Shown here piece after piece: positions 33,664 to 43,266 of a stretch of 64,000 nucleotides of DNA. The DNA comes from Vibrio sp. Of7-15 (lineage in GTDB: Bacteria; Pseudomonadota; Gammaproteobacteria; Enterobacterales; Vibrionaceae): contig NZ_JAKRGH010000001.1 of assembly GCF_022347565.1 (NCBI RefSeq), forward strand, positions 62,001 through 126,000, written 5' to 3'. Under the pieces are notes generated by a model that ran no database searches, was not told where the DNA came from, and saw nothing but the letters and a program-made list of their open reading frames with translations. Position 1 is the first letter of the stretch. Every line of letters begins with the position of its first letter. The position numbers and the translations under genes were made by a program.

Positions 33664-36537
33664 TTAATGGAATGTTGTGTTCTCATCTGTTCGTGCTTTA
33701 TGTGACTTATGATGGAACTCGTTTATCCAAAGGGTAAATTCTTGCTCTGGAATGGGCCTAGAATAAAAGTAGCCTTGCACTTCTTCACAGCCCAATTGGG
33801 TTAAGTAGGCTTGCTGTTCGAGGTTCTCGACCCCTTCCGCGAGGGTTTTTATTTTCAAATTTCGGGCTATGTCTAAAATTGAATTAGTCAGTGCAATGTC
33901 ATTTTTATCTTCGGGTAAACCATCAATAAAGCTACGATCAATTTTCAGTTTATCAATGGGGAATTGTTTTAAATAAGCCAAGCTTGAGTACCCTGTGCCA
34001 AAGTCATCAAGGGCAATACTAAATCCTAGCTCTTTTAAATAATTAAGTTTATTGATTGTGTCATCAGGGTTTGTCATTACCGCACTTTCTGTGATTTCTA
34101 ACTCTAGCCATTGTGGTAATAAAGCGTGTTGACTCAAAAGCTCTTCAATGTGTTGGGTGAGGTTGTGGCTAAACTGTTCTGCCGAAACATTAATGGCGAT
34201 TTTTATGCTAATACCTTGCTGATACCATTGCAGTGCTTGTCGAGTGGCTTCTTTGATCACCCAAAGGCCTATGTCATTAATTAAATCACTTTGTTCTGCA
34301 ATTGGAATGAACTTATCTGGTGGGATAAAGGTGCCATCGGGTCTTATCCAGCGAATAAGGGCTTCACAGCCAATGATTTCTTGTTCAATAAGGCTGATTT
34401 GTGGCTGGTAGTAGAGCTGGAATTCATGATCTTTTAAGGCGGTGCGTATGTCTTCTTCCATGCGTAGTTTTTGGCTGGCTAGGGCGCGCATTTCTTCATG
34501 GAAGAATTGAATTCGGTTATTGCCTGATTTCTTGGCTGAGTGAAGGGCCAAGTCAGCTTCAAGTAAAACAGGCTCAAATTTATAGCCTTTCAGTGATGTT
34601 ACTGCAATACCAATGCTGACGCTTAAAGAAATGGAGTGTTTGTTGATCGTAAGGTAACAAGCAAACTGCTGCTGAAGCTGATTTAATATTTTTTGTAAGC
34701 ATTCATCATTATTTTTTGGAAAAAAGACCGCACTGACAAATTCATCGCCACCAAATCGACTGACTAGCCCTTTATCTGCAATGGTTTTTCGTAAGATTTG
34801 ACTGACTTGTAGAATGACTTCATCACCAAAGTGGTGCCCATAGCTGTCGTTGATCTCTTTAAAACGGTCAATGTCTAAATAGATGATTGCCACATGGGAG
34901 TTCTTTGCTGCTGGAGTGAGGCTGTGTGCTTGGATTTGTTCACAAAAGTAACGGCGGTTCGCTAGTAAGGTTAAATTGTCATGATTGGCCAGTTCATTAA
35001 GCCTTTCCTGAGCCTGTTTTTGTTCACTAATATCAGTGATGATGGAGACAAACTGGACTTCATCATCTTTATAGTATTTCGAGATAGACAGGTATAACGG
35101 TAAGGTACTTTGGTTTGGGGTGCGTATATACACTTCACCTTGCCATGCTTCTGTTTCGCTTTTTTGCAAAGGGTCTGCTGGTTGAAAAGGAGTCTTTTTA
35201 TCCATTTTCATGTATTGCATGGGTTTATTTAAGATTTCTTTTTCCGTTAGCCCAGTAATGTCGGTAAAAGCTCGATTAATTGAAATAATATTGTTGGTTG
35301 AATCTGAGATTGAGATCCCTTCATGCACGCTCTCAAATACTTGTGCAGCCCTGCGTAGTTTCGTGTTTTGTAAATGCAAACTGTGCTGGTAAGAGGCGAC
35401 TTTTTTATTCATCCAACGGCTCACCATAAACCCAATACTCAAAGCGACAAGAATAAGAGACATCAAAAAAACAACGAGAGTAAATGAGCTTTTAATGAAG
35501 GCCGTTTTTAGTTGTTTTTGTTGTTCGATGACGCTCCATTCTTTGTCTTCTGGATAAATGGAGGAGATTAAAGTCCACCCCCAGTCGGGTAATTTCTCGA
35601 CTAAAGCATATTTAGGGTGCAGCCCTGGTTTAACAGGGTGTCCCCATTCGTAGCTTACATATGTTGGATCTTCTATGAGCGTAAATCGAGTTGGTTTCCC
35701 TTCACTGTCGATGAGATTGTTGGTGGTGTTGTTTGCAGGAGTGCCAACAAGTTCTGGCCGTGAAGGGTGAGAAATAATGGTGCCATTGTCGTTAATAACA
35801 GCAATATAGCCACTTTTTCCTAATCGATGTGCATCTAACCATTTAAGCACTTGTTGCTTTAGATCGTTCTCAATTTTATATAAATAGTCGCCCGATCCAA
35901 TGATCCAATTATATGGCTCAAACGTGCGCACGTAAGCGATTTTAGGTTCCAATTGAATTGGACTTTTGGGAGAAAACCATTGGTACTCCACAAAAGCATT
36001 GGGTTTTTCTTGTAACGCATCAATGATTAATTCCATAGCCCCTAGGCCATTGTCGGCTTTTATACCCAGTAGGTTTTGGCCTTCAAGTTGTGGCCTTATG
36101 GGCTGTAAAACAGAATTACCTTGCATGTCGTTGAGGTAAATGTAACCACGACCATCAAAAAATCGTATTTGGCGAAGCGTTTCTTTAATGGTGTGTTGGG
36201 TTTGCTCTTTTGTCCGTGTGAGATGCTCTCTTTCATAAAGAGCCATAGCAAGATCGTAGGCTTGATCAACTTGCTGTTTGACTTCTTTTTTGAGTATGTC
36301 GTCGGTTTGGGACTGGGTAAAGGTAATGTACTGCTGAATATCGTTATTGGCGTAGCGTAGAAAAGTCTGCCTTTCTACTAAAGCGTGATTGGCAATGGAT
36401 TCGATTTGGGCTTGATTATTGCGGTAGCTATCGATGAAAAGATAAATAGAGCCAGGTAATGTCAGCAAAAGCACAAGGCCAGTAGTACCAAGCCTTAGAT
36501 AGTGATTTAGGGTTTTACTCGAAGAGTGCTCTAACAT
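33664..36537 (-). CDS. Cache-PAS-GGDEF-EAL bifunctional c-di-GMP protein
   Basis: 957 residues: TM1 about 15-35, a large periplasmic Cache region (about 40-345), TM2 about 350-372, PAS (about 395-510), GGDEF (about 530-690) and EAL (about 700-945). The cyclase motif GGDEF is intact (SRFGGDEFVS), and the EAL residues are present (GCEALIRWI, LEITESAV, ALDDFGTGYSS, KIDRSFI, AEGVE). Both activities are possible; which dominates cannot be told. The Cache domain may bind small organic ligands. Confidence 0.93.
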   Translation of the reverse strand: MLEHSSSKTLNHYLRLGTTGLVLLLTLPGSIYLFIDSYRNNQAQIESIANHALVERQTFLRYANNDIQQYITFTQSQTDDILKKEVKQQVDQAYDLAMALYEREHLTRTKEQTQHTIKETLRQIRFFDGRGYIYLNDMQGNSVLQPIRPQLEGQNLLGIKADNGLGAMELIIDALQEKPNAFVEYQWFSPKSPIQLEPKIAYVRTFEPYNWIIGSGDYLYKIENDLKQQVLKWLDAHRLGKSGYIAVINDNGTIISHPSRPELVGTPANNTTNNLIDSEGKPTRFTLIEDPTYVSYEWGHPVKPGLHPKYALVEKLPDWGWTLISSIYPEDKEWSVIEQQKQLKTAFIKSSFTLVVFLMSLILVALSIGFMVSRWMNKKVASYQHSLHLQNTKLRRAAQVFESVHEGISISDSTNNIISINRAFTDITGLTEKEILNKPMQYMKMDKKTPFQPADPLQKSETEAWQGEVYIRTPNQSTLPLYLSISKYYKDDEVQFVSIITDISEQKQAQERLNELANHDNLTLLANRRYFCEQIQAHSLTPAAKNSHVAIIYLDIDRFKEINDSYGHHFGDEVILQVSQILRKTIADKGLVSRFGGDEFVSAVFFPKNNDECLQKILNQLQQQFACYLTINKHSISLSVSIGIAVTSLKGYKFEPVLLEADLALHSAKKSGNNRIQFFHEEMRALASQKLRMEEDIRTALKDHEFQLYYQPQISLIEQEIIGCEALIRWIRPDGTFIPPDKFIPIAEQSDLINDIGLWVIKEATRQALQWYQQGISIKIAINVSAEQFSHNLTQHIEELLSQHALLPQWLELEITESAVMTNPDDTINKLNYLKELGFSIALDDFGTGYSSLAYLKQFPIDKLKIDRSFIDGLPEDKNDIALTNSILDIARNLKIKTLAEGVENLEQQAYLTQLGCEEVQGYFYSRPIPEQEFTLWINEFHHKSHKARTDENTTFH

Positions 36538-36773
36538 GATTATCCTAATGCTAACAAAGCCATATAGCTATTATTCTTTTTGTTCTTTATCTTTATATAT
36601 AGTTGTTTATGGCGTAAAAAAATGTATCAAAAAAGAGAAAAAGAAAACCATTCATGGACATAACACCATATAAATTTAAGCACATATTGAGAGATAGACA
36701 ATTTATCACTCCCACATATTTTATCTTTTTCCGTATTTTATGAGGCACGTGCTGTTTGCATTAAAGAGATAAA

Positions 36774-37559
36774 TTAGAGCTCACCAGCGTTGTTGTGTGA
36801 TAGAAAATGTGGGTCATAGTATTTGTTTTCTAGTTCAACGTGCTCGATTTTTTGGTATTCGATGACGGTCATTTTACTGATTTGTATTTGATCTGTGAGT
36901 TGCATTTCTGTAACTCGGGTTTCGTTATCGATAGTACCGGAGATAAATTTAGCGACTTTGGCGAGTTTTCCGGAACGTAAGTACATTTTTGCTTTGATTG
37001 GAAAGTTGGTGTGTTGATCTAACCAAAGTTCAATACGTTGATAACTCGAACCGCTGGTTTTTGCTTCTAGTTCTAATAAATTGGTCATTTGGTTGTCCAT
37101 CTCTTGAGTGGCGATAAACGTGGCGTTGTAGTGGGTACTCCAGAGGAGGGTCGCGATATCACCAACAGAAGCTTCTCCGAGTAGCTTCTGCATCGGGGTA
37201 ATACGGATAGGGTGGCGGCTTTTAGGCATGATCAACCAGTAATTGTCTTTTAACATGAGCATTTTCTGGCCTTCTTCTGATTTGGATTTAAAAATCACCA
37301 GAGATTCTTTGCCCAATTTAGCGTAAACATGAAATCGCCGTGTTTTTTCAAGCTCTCCATCAGTGTAGAGCTTGATGACAGACACAATTTTTGCGGCATG
37401 ATTTTTGAGTCGATAACGATCAGCATCACGGAGCATGTTTGACACAATTTGTTCTTCTGAAAGTGAAGGGGTATCCGTTTTAGGCTGAGCGAATAAATGC
37501 TGAGAGACAAGCAATAGCATGACGGCGAATAGGCATTTTAGATGAAACCATTTAGACAT
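36774..37559 (-). CDS. LolA-like outer membrane lipoprotein-sorting protein
   Basis: 261 residues, signal peptide about 1-24 (LLLVSQHLFA). The mature part has the half-barrel LolA/LolB-like pattern of COG2834 proteins (KNHAAKIVSVIKLYTDGELE, then repeated beta-strands and KAKMYLRSGKLAKVAKF). It probably carries a lipid-modified or hydrophobic cargo from the adjacent ABC permease through the periplasm. Its start overlaps the permease stop by 8 bases; last gene of four. Confidence 0.82.
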   Translation of the reverse strand: MSKWFHLKCLFAVMLLLVSQHLFAQPKTDTPSLSEEQIVSNMLRDADRYRLKNHAAKIVSVIKLYTDGELEKTRRFHVYAKLGKESLVIFKSKSEEGQKMLMLKDNYWLIMPKSRHPIRITPMQKLLGEASVGDIATLLWSTHYNATFIATQEMDNQMTNLLELEAKTSGSSYQRIELWLDQHTNFPIKAKMYLRSGKLAKVAKFISGTIDNETRVTEMQLTDQIQISKMTVIEYQKIEHVELENKYYDPHFLSHNNAGEL

Positions 37560-38823
37560 GAATAAGTGCCTCAGTAATGGGTTTATTAGTTCCTTTCCGG
37601 GTTGATAGATAGGCTGTTATGACACAAAGAGAAAGAACGGCTAACGTTGTGTAGAGTGCGAGCTCTATTGAGAAATAAATGTGCAGAGGGTAGCTTTCTG
37701 TTCGTCCTGGTGGGGGAGGCATTTGAATGTCGACAAACAGAAGGGTGATGCTGGTGATTAAGGTCAGCAATACCCCGAATAAAGATCCTAACAGAGCTAG
37801 TATGCTGGCTTCACGAACAAAGCCAACGATGATTTCGTGAGGATAAGTGCCAAGAGCAGACAAAGTACCTATTTCTCGGGTTCTTTCGGTTACGGACATG
37901 GTCATGGTATTAAACACGGCAACAAACACAACGAGTACCATCACGCTGCCTAGCACGCCGAAAATTCGGTCATACAGACTTTTTACTTTTACATAGAAAA
38001 AGGCGCGATCCCACCATGGTATGAATATGAGTGGCTCTATATTTTCTAGCGCTTTAATTTGTGGAGTGATGGTGTTTAGCACCTTTTGGGTTAAGTCGGT
38101 TTGGTAAAGAAAAATAGAAATGGTGCTGACTTTATTGGTACTAAGTAGCTCCTGTGTGGAATGAAGGTGGACATAGAGTTCACGTTTATCGAGCTCAGGA
38201 ATACCAGTGGAATAAATCCCTCTAACTTTAAAATCAAGTGCATTGAGTACGCCATCAGTGGTGGTGGCCAGTAGGGTGATCCAGTCACCTACTGTGACCT
38301 GTAAATGGCTAGCCAACCCTATGCTCAGCATTACCTGAGGCTCAGCAGGGTCAAAGTAGCGAGAATTAACATTGGATAGTGTTTTGCCGTGGTGAAGATT
38401 AAGAAAGGGGCCTTTTAAATCAAACTCTCTATCGTTGACACCGATACCAGTGAAAATATTGGATTTAGAACCATTAGATATAAGCCCCGAAAAATAGATC
38501 CTAGGTTGTACGGAACGCACTTCTTCATTCAGTAATAACGAAGTGGTAATCGCTTGTATATTAGATAAGCCATTATCTAGTGGCGTTTCTTCTTTGCCTT
38601 CAAAATATCCTGGCTGGCTAAGGGTGATGTGTCCTGCTTTTCTTACGGTGGATTCTTTTAGGGATTCATACGTATATAAGCCAAACCCACCAGCAGTTGT
38701 CAGAGCAAAAACGGCAATAGTAATAATGAAAATAGAAAGTAAACTACGTCGCCGATTTCTGAGTAAATTTAGCCAAGCAATTCGAAAAGCGTGTGGGGTT
38801 AGCCGAAGGATTAATTGGCCCAT
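37552..38823 (-). CDS. ABC transporter permease, MacB/LolC type
   Basis: 423 residues. TM1 about 26-48, a large periplasmic MacB core domain (about 50-285), then three C-terminal helices with the FtsX domain (about 295-415, including TERTREIGTLSALGTYPHE). This type VII ABC fold drives mechanotransmission rather than classic transport (lipoprotein release or export). It overlaps the ATPase gene by 13 bases and the LolA-like gene by 8. Confidence 0.9.
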   Translation of the reverse strand: MGQLILRLTPHAFRIAWLNLLRNRRRSLLSIFIITIAVFALTTAGGFGLYTYESLKESTVRKAGHITLSQPGYFEGKEETPLDNGLSNIQAITTSLLLNEEVRSVQPRIYFSGLISNGSKSNIFTGIGVNDREFDLKGPFLNLHHGKTLSNVNSRYFDPAEPQVMLSIGLASHLQVTVGDWITLLATTTDGVLNALDFKVRGIYSTGIPELDKRELYVHLHSTQELLSTNKVSTISIFLYQTDLTQKVLNTITPQIKALENIEPLIFIPWWDRAFFYVKVKSLYDRIFGVLGSVMVLVVFVAVFNTMTMSVTERTREIGTLSALGTYPHEIIVGFVREASILALLGSLFGVLLTLITSITLLFVDIQMPPPPGRTESYPLHIYFSIELALYTTLAVLSLCVITAYLSTRKGTNKPITEALIHV

Positions 38824-39494
38824 GATGCTTCCCTACGATCGGATTGCCCGTCAACTAAATGAATAATACGCCCGCAGTGATTGGCCATTCGTGTATCGTG
38901 AGTGGCGACAACAAATGTGGTTCCGTATTCTTTCCCGAGGTCTTTCATTAACGTGATAATGATGTTGGCGGTTTGGGTATCTAAGCTTGCTGTGGGTTCA
39001 TCAGCAATCACCAGTTTAGGGCGGTGAATTAAGGCTCGGGCAATGGCGACTCTTTGCTGCTGCCCACCTGATAAACGATCTGGTCGGTGATGAATAAACT
39101 CTCGTAGCCCAACTTGCGTTAGCATGTCGGTGGCACGTGTTGTTTGTTCTGATTTCTTGACGTGATTTAAGTGAAGCGGGTAAGCAACGTTTTCTAGTGC
39201 GCTCATGACTGGGACTAAATTGAAATGTTGAAAGATAAAACCTAGTTTGGTTCGTCGTAGTTGTGCTGCTGGCATCGCATGTTTTGGGGCAGGTGAATTG
39301 TCAAAAAAGAGTTTACCTTGGTAGTTGGGGTCGAGCAGTCCAAAAATGTTCAATAGAGTACTTTTCCCTGAACCAGAAGGACCACATAAAGCCACCATTT
39401 CTTGAGGTTTTATTTTTCCAGATACACCTGACAGAGCGTGTCGTTTTTGATTTCCTATCGTAAAAAACTTATTGATATTCTCAAAACGGATCAT
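38811..39494 (-). CDS. ABC transporter ATP-binding protein, LolD/MacB type
   Basis: 227 residues from ATG 39494, which overlaps the upstream stop as ATGA; an in-frame extension to 39575 is not used. Walker A GPSGSGKSTL, Q-loop FQHFNLVP, signature LSGGQQQRVAIA, Walker B LVIADEPTASLD and switch His VATHDT are all intact. It energises the permease encoded next. Confidence 0.92.
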   Translation of the reverse strand: MIRFENINKFFTIGNQKRHALSGVSGKIKPQEMVALCGPSGSGKSTLLNIFGLLDPNYQGKLFFDNSPAPKHAMPAAQLRRTKLGFIFQHFNLVPVMSALENVAYPLHLNHVKKSEQTTRATDMLTQVGLREFIHHRPDRLSGGQQQRVAIARALIHRPKLVIADEPTASLDTQTANIIITLMKDLGKEYGTTFVVATHDTRMANHCGRIIHLVDGQSDRREASWAN

Positions 39495-40156
39495 GATTGT
39501 GCCTCGGCTACGGCCTTTATAGCTTTTTGGGTGAAAAGGTGGGAGGGATCTTGCTGCTTCATATACGTTAACCATTGACTGGCTTGATGCTTGTCATTGA
39601 TGTAGAGAGCAGATTGTATAGCATACAAATACACCCAAGCTGTGGCTTCAAATTGAGACTGTTGGAATGCAGTGTCTTCTAAAAGGTCGAGATAGAGCTC
39701 ATAACCCCTTTCGAAATGATTAAAAAAATCGGGCACAGAAGTAAACGTGGTGCCAGCTACCGCTTTTACTAGGTGAGACTCATATAAGCCATTAATTTGG
39801 ATCTGTTGGGTGACAGGAGTTGCTTGTTGATTCAGTAAGTCTAAGGCTTTGTTCATTCTTGCCAGCCCATGTTCAGTATAGCGAAGCTTGGTCCAGGGCA
39901 TCCAGGCGTTACGGCCTTGTAATGTTTCGGTACTGCCTAGATAGATGAGCGTTAATGGTGTTGGACCATGTTCTTTTAAATGCTGGGTTAATCGGTTGTA
40001 CACCACATCTATCGCATTGGTATTCCCTTGTGCTGCTTGGTGGTACAAAGAGATGGTAGAGCTTGTGGGGTTTGCAAAACCTAAGGTAGGAAAAGTGAAT
40101 AAGGTAATGAGTGCGACCGTAGTGCACAACTTACCTAGTGGCAGTAATAAGTTCAT
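39491..40156 (-). CDS. Exported helical protein, first gene of the ABC/LolA-like operon
   Basis: 221 residues, signal peptide about 1-28 (TLFTFPTLGFA). The mature part is all-helical and Gln/His/Tyr-rich with a tetratricopeptide-like feel, but no clear repeat. I do not recognise a family. It is fused by an ATGA overlap to the ABC ATPase gene, so it is probably a periplasmic component of the same system. Confidence 0.75.
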   Translation of the reverse strand: MNLLLPLGKLCTTVALITLFTFPTLGFANPTSSTISLYHQAAQGNTNAIDVVYNRLTQHLKEHGPTPLTLIYLGSTETLQGRNAWMPWTKLRYTEHGLARMNKALDLLNQQATPVTQQIQINGLYESHLVKAVAGTTFTSVPDFFNHFERGYELYLDLLEDTAFQQSQFEATAWVYLYAIQSALYINDKHQASQWLTYMKQQDPSHLFTQKAIKAVAEAQS

Positions 40157-40272
40157 GGTTATCCTCCTTGTTGTAATTGCATTAGCTAAACTATCAATAT
40201 CAACAATTCAGGACGATCCAACATAATAAAATACGATGAATGAATGATTTCTATTCGAGTGATATCAAATTT

Positions 40273-40887
40273 CTATTTTACTTGTTTCATCATTACAATC
40301 GTAAAATCTTCTTGGGAGTAATTCGTAAGGAGTTCAGTGGTTGGGCATAATGTGCGACAAAAATGTAACACTTCTTCTGGATGATGGGCGGCCAGCAGTT
40401 GGCCTGTTGATACATAGCGGCTATCTAGCATATTAAAGGCCACAGCATGGTGGCAAGCTCGGTACATGGCTTTGATTAATTTAGGGTGGTAGCCCTTAGT
40501 ACGACTGCGGTAATTTAACGAACCGCTAGCAATGACGATATCGGCTGGTGGAAGGGCAACCGCAGAGAAGTCGGCTTTAAAAAATCGGCAGTTAGATTGA
40601 TGTGAAAAAAGCGTTTTTGCTTGTTTAATAAAACTCCCTTGTTGGTCGATCCCTGTGTATTGAGCAACTTGACATCGCTGATCAAGAAATGTTTTAAAAT
40701 CACCATAGCCACAGCCTAAATCCAACACACTTTTGCGTTCGAAATTTAAAGCCTGATAAATCATGTTAAATCGACTTTGTTGCGATTCTGTAGAACTCCA
40801 ACCGAGTACTTTGGCGTGGTGGCCTTCCCATTCTTTCAGACGATCATCATGGTAAAAGCGAATATTTAATCGATCAAGAAAATGCAT
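40273..40887 (-). CDS. Class I SAM-dependent methyltransferase
   Basis: 204 residues. SAM motif I VLDLGCGYGDF (about 56-66), the acidic tip of strand 2 (GIDQQG) and motif II-like ADIVIASGSLNY. Substrate unknown. It lies between the ABC operon and pyrC on the same strand, but with its own gap of about 95 bases and the pyrC terminator upstream. Confidence 0.85.
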   Translation of the reverse strand: MHFLDRLNIRFYHDDRLKEWEGHHAKVLGWSSTESQQSRFNMIYQALNFERKSVLDLGCGYGDFKTFLDQRCQVAQYTGIDQQGSFIKQAKTLFSHQSNCRFFKADFSAVALPPADIVIASGSLNYRSRTKGYHPKLIKAMYRACHHAVAFNMLDSRYVSTGQLLAAHHPEEVLHFCRTLCPTTELLTNYSQEDFTIVMMKQVK

Positions 40888-40926
40888 AGTTTGCCCAAGG
40901 GTAGATACATAGTGAGGATAGCAGAA

Positions 40927-40954
40927 ATAAAAAATCGCGACCTAAGCCGCGATT
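40927..40954 (-). terminator. Intrinsic terminator of pyrC
   Basis: On the minus strand, AATCGCG and CGCGATT form a 7-bp stem with an 8-base loop, followed by TTTTTTAT. Confidence 0.85.
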
Positions 40955-40983
40955 AAGAATATCAGAAAGTTAGAGAAAATCAG

Positions 40984-42012
40984 TTAAATCACTTTCCAAC
41001 CAATATCTTCACCGCCACGGATAGGCACGACATTGTCGCCGCCAAGAGGCAAGGTTTCAGGGACAGACCATGTTTCTTTATTTAACGTAATGGTGTCGCT
41101 ATTACGTGGAAGACCATAAAAATCAGGGCCGTTAAAGCTTGCGAAGGCTTCTAGGTTATCGAGTTTACCTTCGGCTTCAAATACTTCTGCGTACAGTTCA
41201 ATAGCGGCGTGTGCCGTATAAGAGCCCGCGCATCCACAAGCAGATTCTTTTTTGCCTTTGGCGTGTGGTGCAGAGTCTGTACCTAAGAAGAATTTATTGC
41301 TGCCGCTAGTGGCTGCTGCAATAAGGGCTTGTTGATGTACATTACGCTTTAGAATTGGTAAGCAGTAGAAGTGCGGTTTAATACCACCCACTAACATGTG
41401 GTTACGGTTATACAGTAGATGATGAGCGGTAATGGTTGCGCCAATATTTGGCCCTGCATTTTTTACGAACTCGACAGCGTCGGCTGTGGTGATGTGCTCT
41501 AGAACAATTTTAAGGTTTGGGAAATCAGCAACCACAGGGGCTAATACGGTTTCAAGGAAAACTTTTTCACGGTCGAAAATATCAATATCGTCTGTGGTTA
41601 CTTCTCCATGTACTAACAGTGGCATGCCCACTTCTTGCATTGCTTGTAGCGTTGGATAAATGTTTTTTGCAGATGTTACGCCAGAGTCAGAGTTCGTTGT
41701 TGCGCCTGCTGGGTATAGCTTTGCAGCGTATACATGGCCAGATGCTTTTGCTTTGCGAATTTCTTCTGGTGTTGTGTTATCAGTGAGGTAGATAACCATT
41801 AAGGGAGTGAAGTTGGCTTGAGGTTTTTCGGCTAAAATGCGGTCGCGATAATGAAGGGCGGAATCAGTGTCAATCACAGGGGGGATCAGGTTAGGCATGA
41901 TGATTGCTCGTCCCATATAACGGCTGATGTCACGAACGGTATCGTTAAGAACATCGCCATCGCGAAGGTGAACATGCCAGTCGTCTGGACGTGTAATTGT
42001 TAAAGTTGTCAT
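40984..42012 (-). CDS. pyrC: Dihydroorotase
   Basis: 342 residues, class II PyrC size. It closes carbamoyl-aspartate to dihydroorotate in pyrimidine synthesis. Binuclear zinc motifs: HVHLRDGD at the start, carbamylated Lys in YAAKLYPAG, His in LVHGEVT and VLEHITT, and the catalytic Asp in [10 protein letters not shown] 42012 is chosen because GGGAG precedes it by 5 bases (a GTG at 42024 is less likely). A PurR-like operator lies upstream. Confidence 0.97.
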   Translation of the reverse strand: MTTLTITRPDDWHVHLRDGDVLNDTVRDISRYMGRAIIMPNLIPPVIDTDSALHYRDRILAEKPQANFTPLMVIYLTDNTTPEEIRKAKASGHVYAAKLYPAGATTNSDSGVTSAKNIYPTLQAMQEVGMPLLVHGEVTTDDIDIFDREKVFLETVLAPVVADFPNLKIVLEHITTADAVEFVKNAGPNIGATITAHHLLYNRNHMLVGGIKPHFYCLPILKRNVHQQALIAAATSGSNKFFLGTDSAPHAKGKKESACGCAGSYTAHAAIELYAEVFEAEGKLDNLEAFASFNGPDFYGLPRNSDTITLNKETWSVPETLPLGGDNVVPIRGGEDIGWKVI

Positions 42013-42083
42013 AGATACTCCCACCGAATAAAAAAGCCAATCTAAGGAGCCAAGCCAGTTATTATTCTTACATAACCAGTAAA

Positions 42084-42099
42084 AGGGAAACGATTTCCT
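42084..42099. promoter_or_regulatory. PurR-type operator upstream of pyrC
   Basis: AGGGAAACGATTTCCT matches the PurR consensus ANGCAANCGNTTNCNT at 12 of 13 defined positions, including the central CG step. It is 72 bases before the pyrC start. In E. coli pyrC is a known PurR target, so the match has biological sense. Confidence 0.65.
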
Positions 42100-42414
42100 A
42101 ATTACAAAGGCTTAGGCGGAAGGATGATAGAGTAATATTTATTGTTAATCACGTTTTTTTTGCATGTTTCGTGTTTTTTTTGTGGGTTTGTTGAGTGTTT
42201 AGTTACTAATTCTATCTTTTACTCTTTTTAAATCAGTTATTTATGTTTTATTTTTATGGCGGTTGTTTTTTCGGTTTTTTAGGGTTTTCTTTTAATCTGC
42301 TAACTAATGGGTTAAAAGAAAGATATTAATTACTGTAAATGTTAGCTTCATATTGTAATTTATTTAATTTCAATAAAAGTATGGCTTTTAATGTGCTATT
42401 TACATTTTTACTTT
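42100..42414. other. A+T-rich gene-free stretch
   Basis: Very T-rich DNA between the pyrC operator region and the end of the protease gene. No ORF with a ribosome site, RNA gene or clear hairpin was seen. Confidence 0.5.
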
Positions 42415-43170
42415 CTAATTTAACGCTTTTTTTAGTAAGTCGTTCAAATATTGTACGGGTATTGCGTAAGTAATGGCGCTTGGATCAGTTAAAACTGCTT
42501 CTTTTGACTGTTTGACGAAGGTTTTGTTGATAACGGCAATAACTTGGCCTGTTGCAGGGTCGTACACCGGGCTCCCACTGTTACCTGGGTAGGCCGTAGC
42601 ATCTAGTTGATAAATAAAATAGGGCTTTTTCAGCCGTTTTAATTGTGCCGTAGTAAGCTCTTTAACGTTTCTTGCTGGTATAGCGATAGGAGTAATACTT
42701 GAAATAATGCCACGATGCGTAACGGGGTATAACCCCAAAATAGCGCCAATAGGAAACCCTGTGAACGCATAAAGTTCGCCTTCTCGTACTGTCTTTCCTG
42801 AGATAGAAAAAGGCGGCAGTTTTTTATTTTCTAATTTTAGAATAGCGAGATCATGGGTGTCGTCACGAGTAACGAGATTAGCAACATAAGTGGCAACCTT
42901 ATTATTTTCTCTAATAAAAATGACCAGTTTTTCTTTTTGGCTTTTTTTTAGCTCTTTAGGAACAACGTGAGCATTGGTTGCGACATAGCGTCCATTATGA
43001 ATAGCAAAACCAGTTCCAAGTAAAGTGGCACGAGGAGAGCTTAATTTATTGTAAGTGCCGACACCAACAACAGAATGACGAATTTTATCAATAGTATCGG
43101 GTAAAGTAGCAGAATAAGTGGGGGAAATTGAAAAGAAAATAAAGAGAATCAATAAATTAAATCTTATCAT
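42415..43170 (-). CDS. Secreted trypsin-like serine protease
   Basis: 251 residues from ATG 43170, chosen because AAGGAG is spaced 8 bases from it. Signal peptide about 1-20. The catalytic triad is visible: His in ATNAHVV, Asp in THDLAIL and Ser in YPGNSGSP. There is no PDZ domain, so it is a stand-alone S1/DegP-like protease domain in the periplasm or outside. It diverges from the ThiF-like gene with 96 bases between starts. Confidence 0.88.
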   Translation of the reverse strand: MIRFNLLILFIFFSISPTYSATLPDTIDKIRHSVVGVGTYNKLSSPRATLLGTGFAIHNGRYVATNAHVVPKELKKSQKEKLVIFIRENNKVATYVANLVTRDDTHDLAILKLENKKLPPFSISGKTVREGELYAFTGFPIGAILGLYPVTHRGIISSITPIAIPARNVKELTTAQLKRLKKPYFIYQLDATAYPGNSGSPVYDPATGQVIAVINKTFVKQSKEAVLTDPSAITYAIPVQYLNDLLKKALN

Positions 43171-43266
43171 GCACATCACTCCTTGATATTCACTCTGAAT
43201 AAATCATTGATCATAATTAATCTCAGCTATAACTAATTATATTACCTATATAAAGTCGGGATAATT

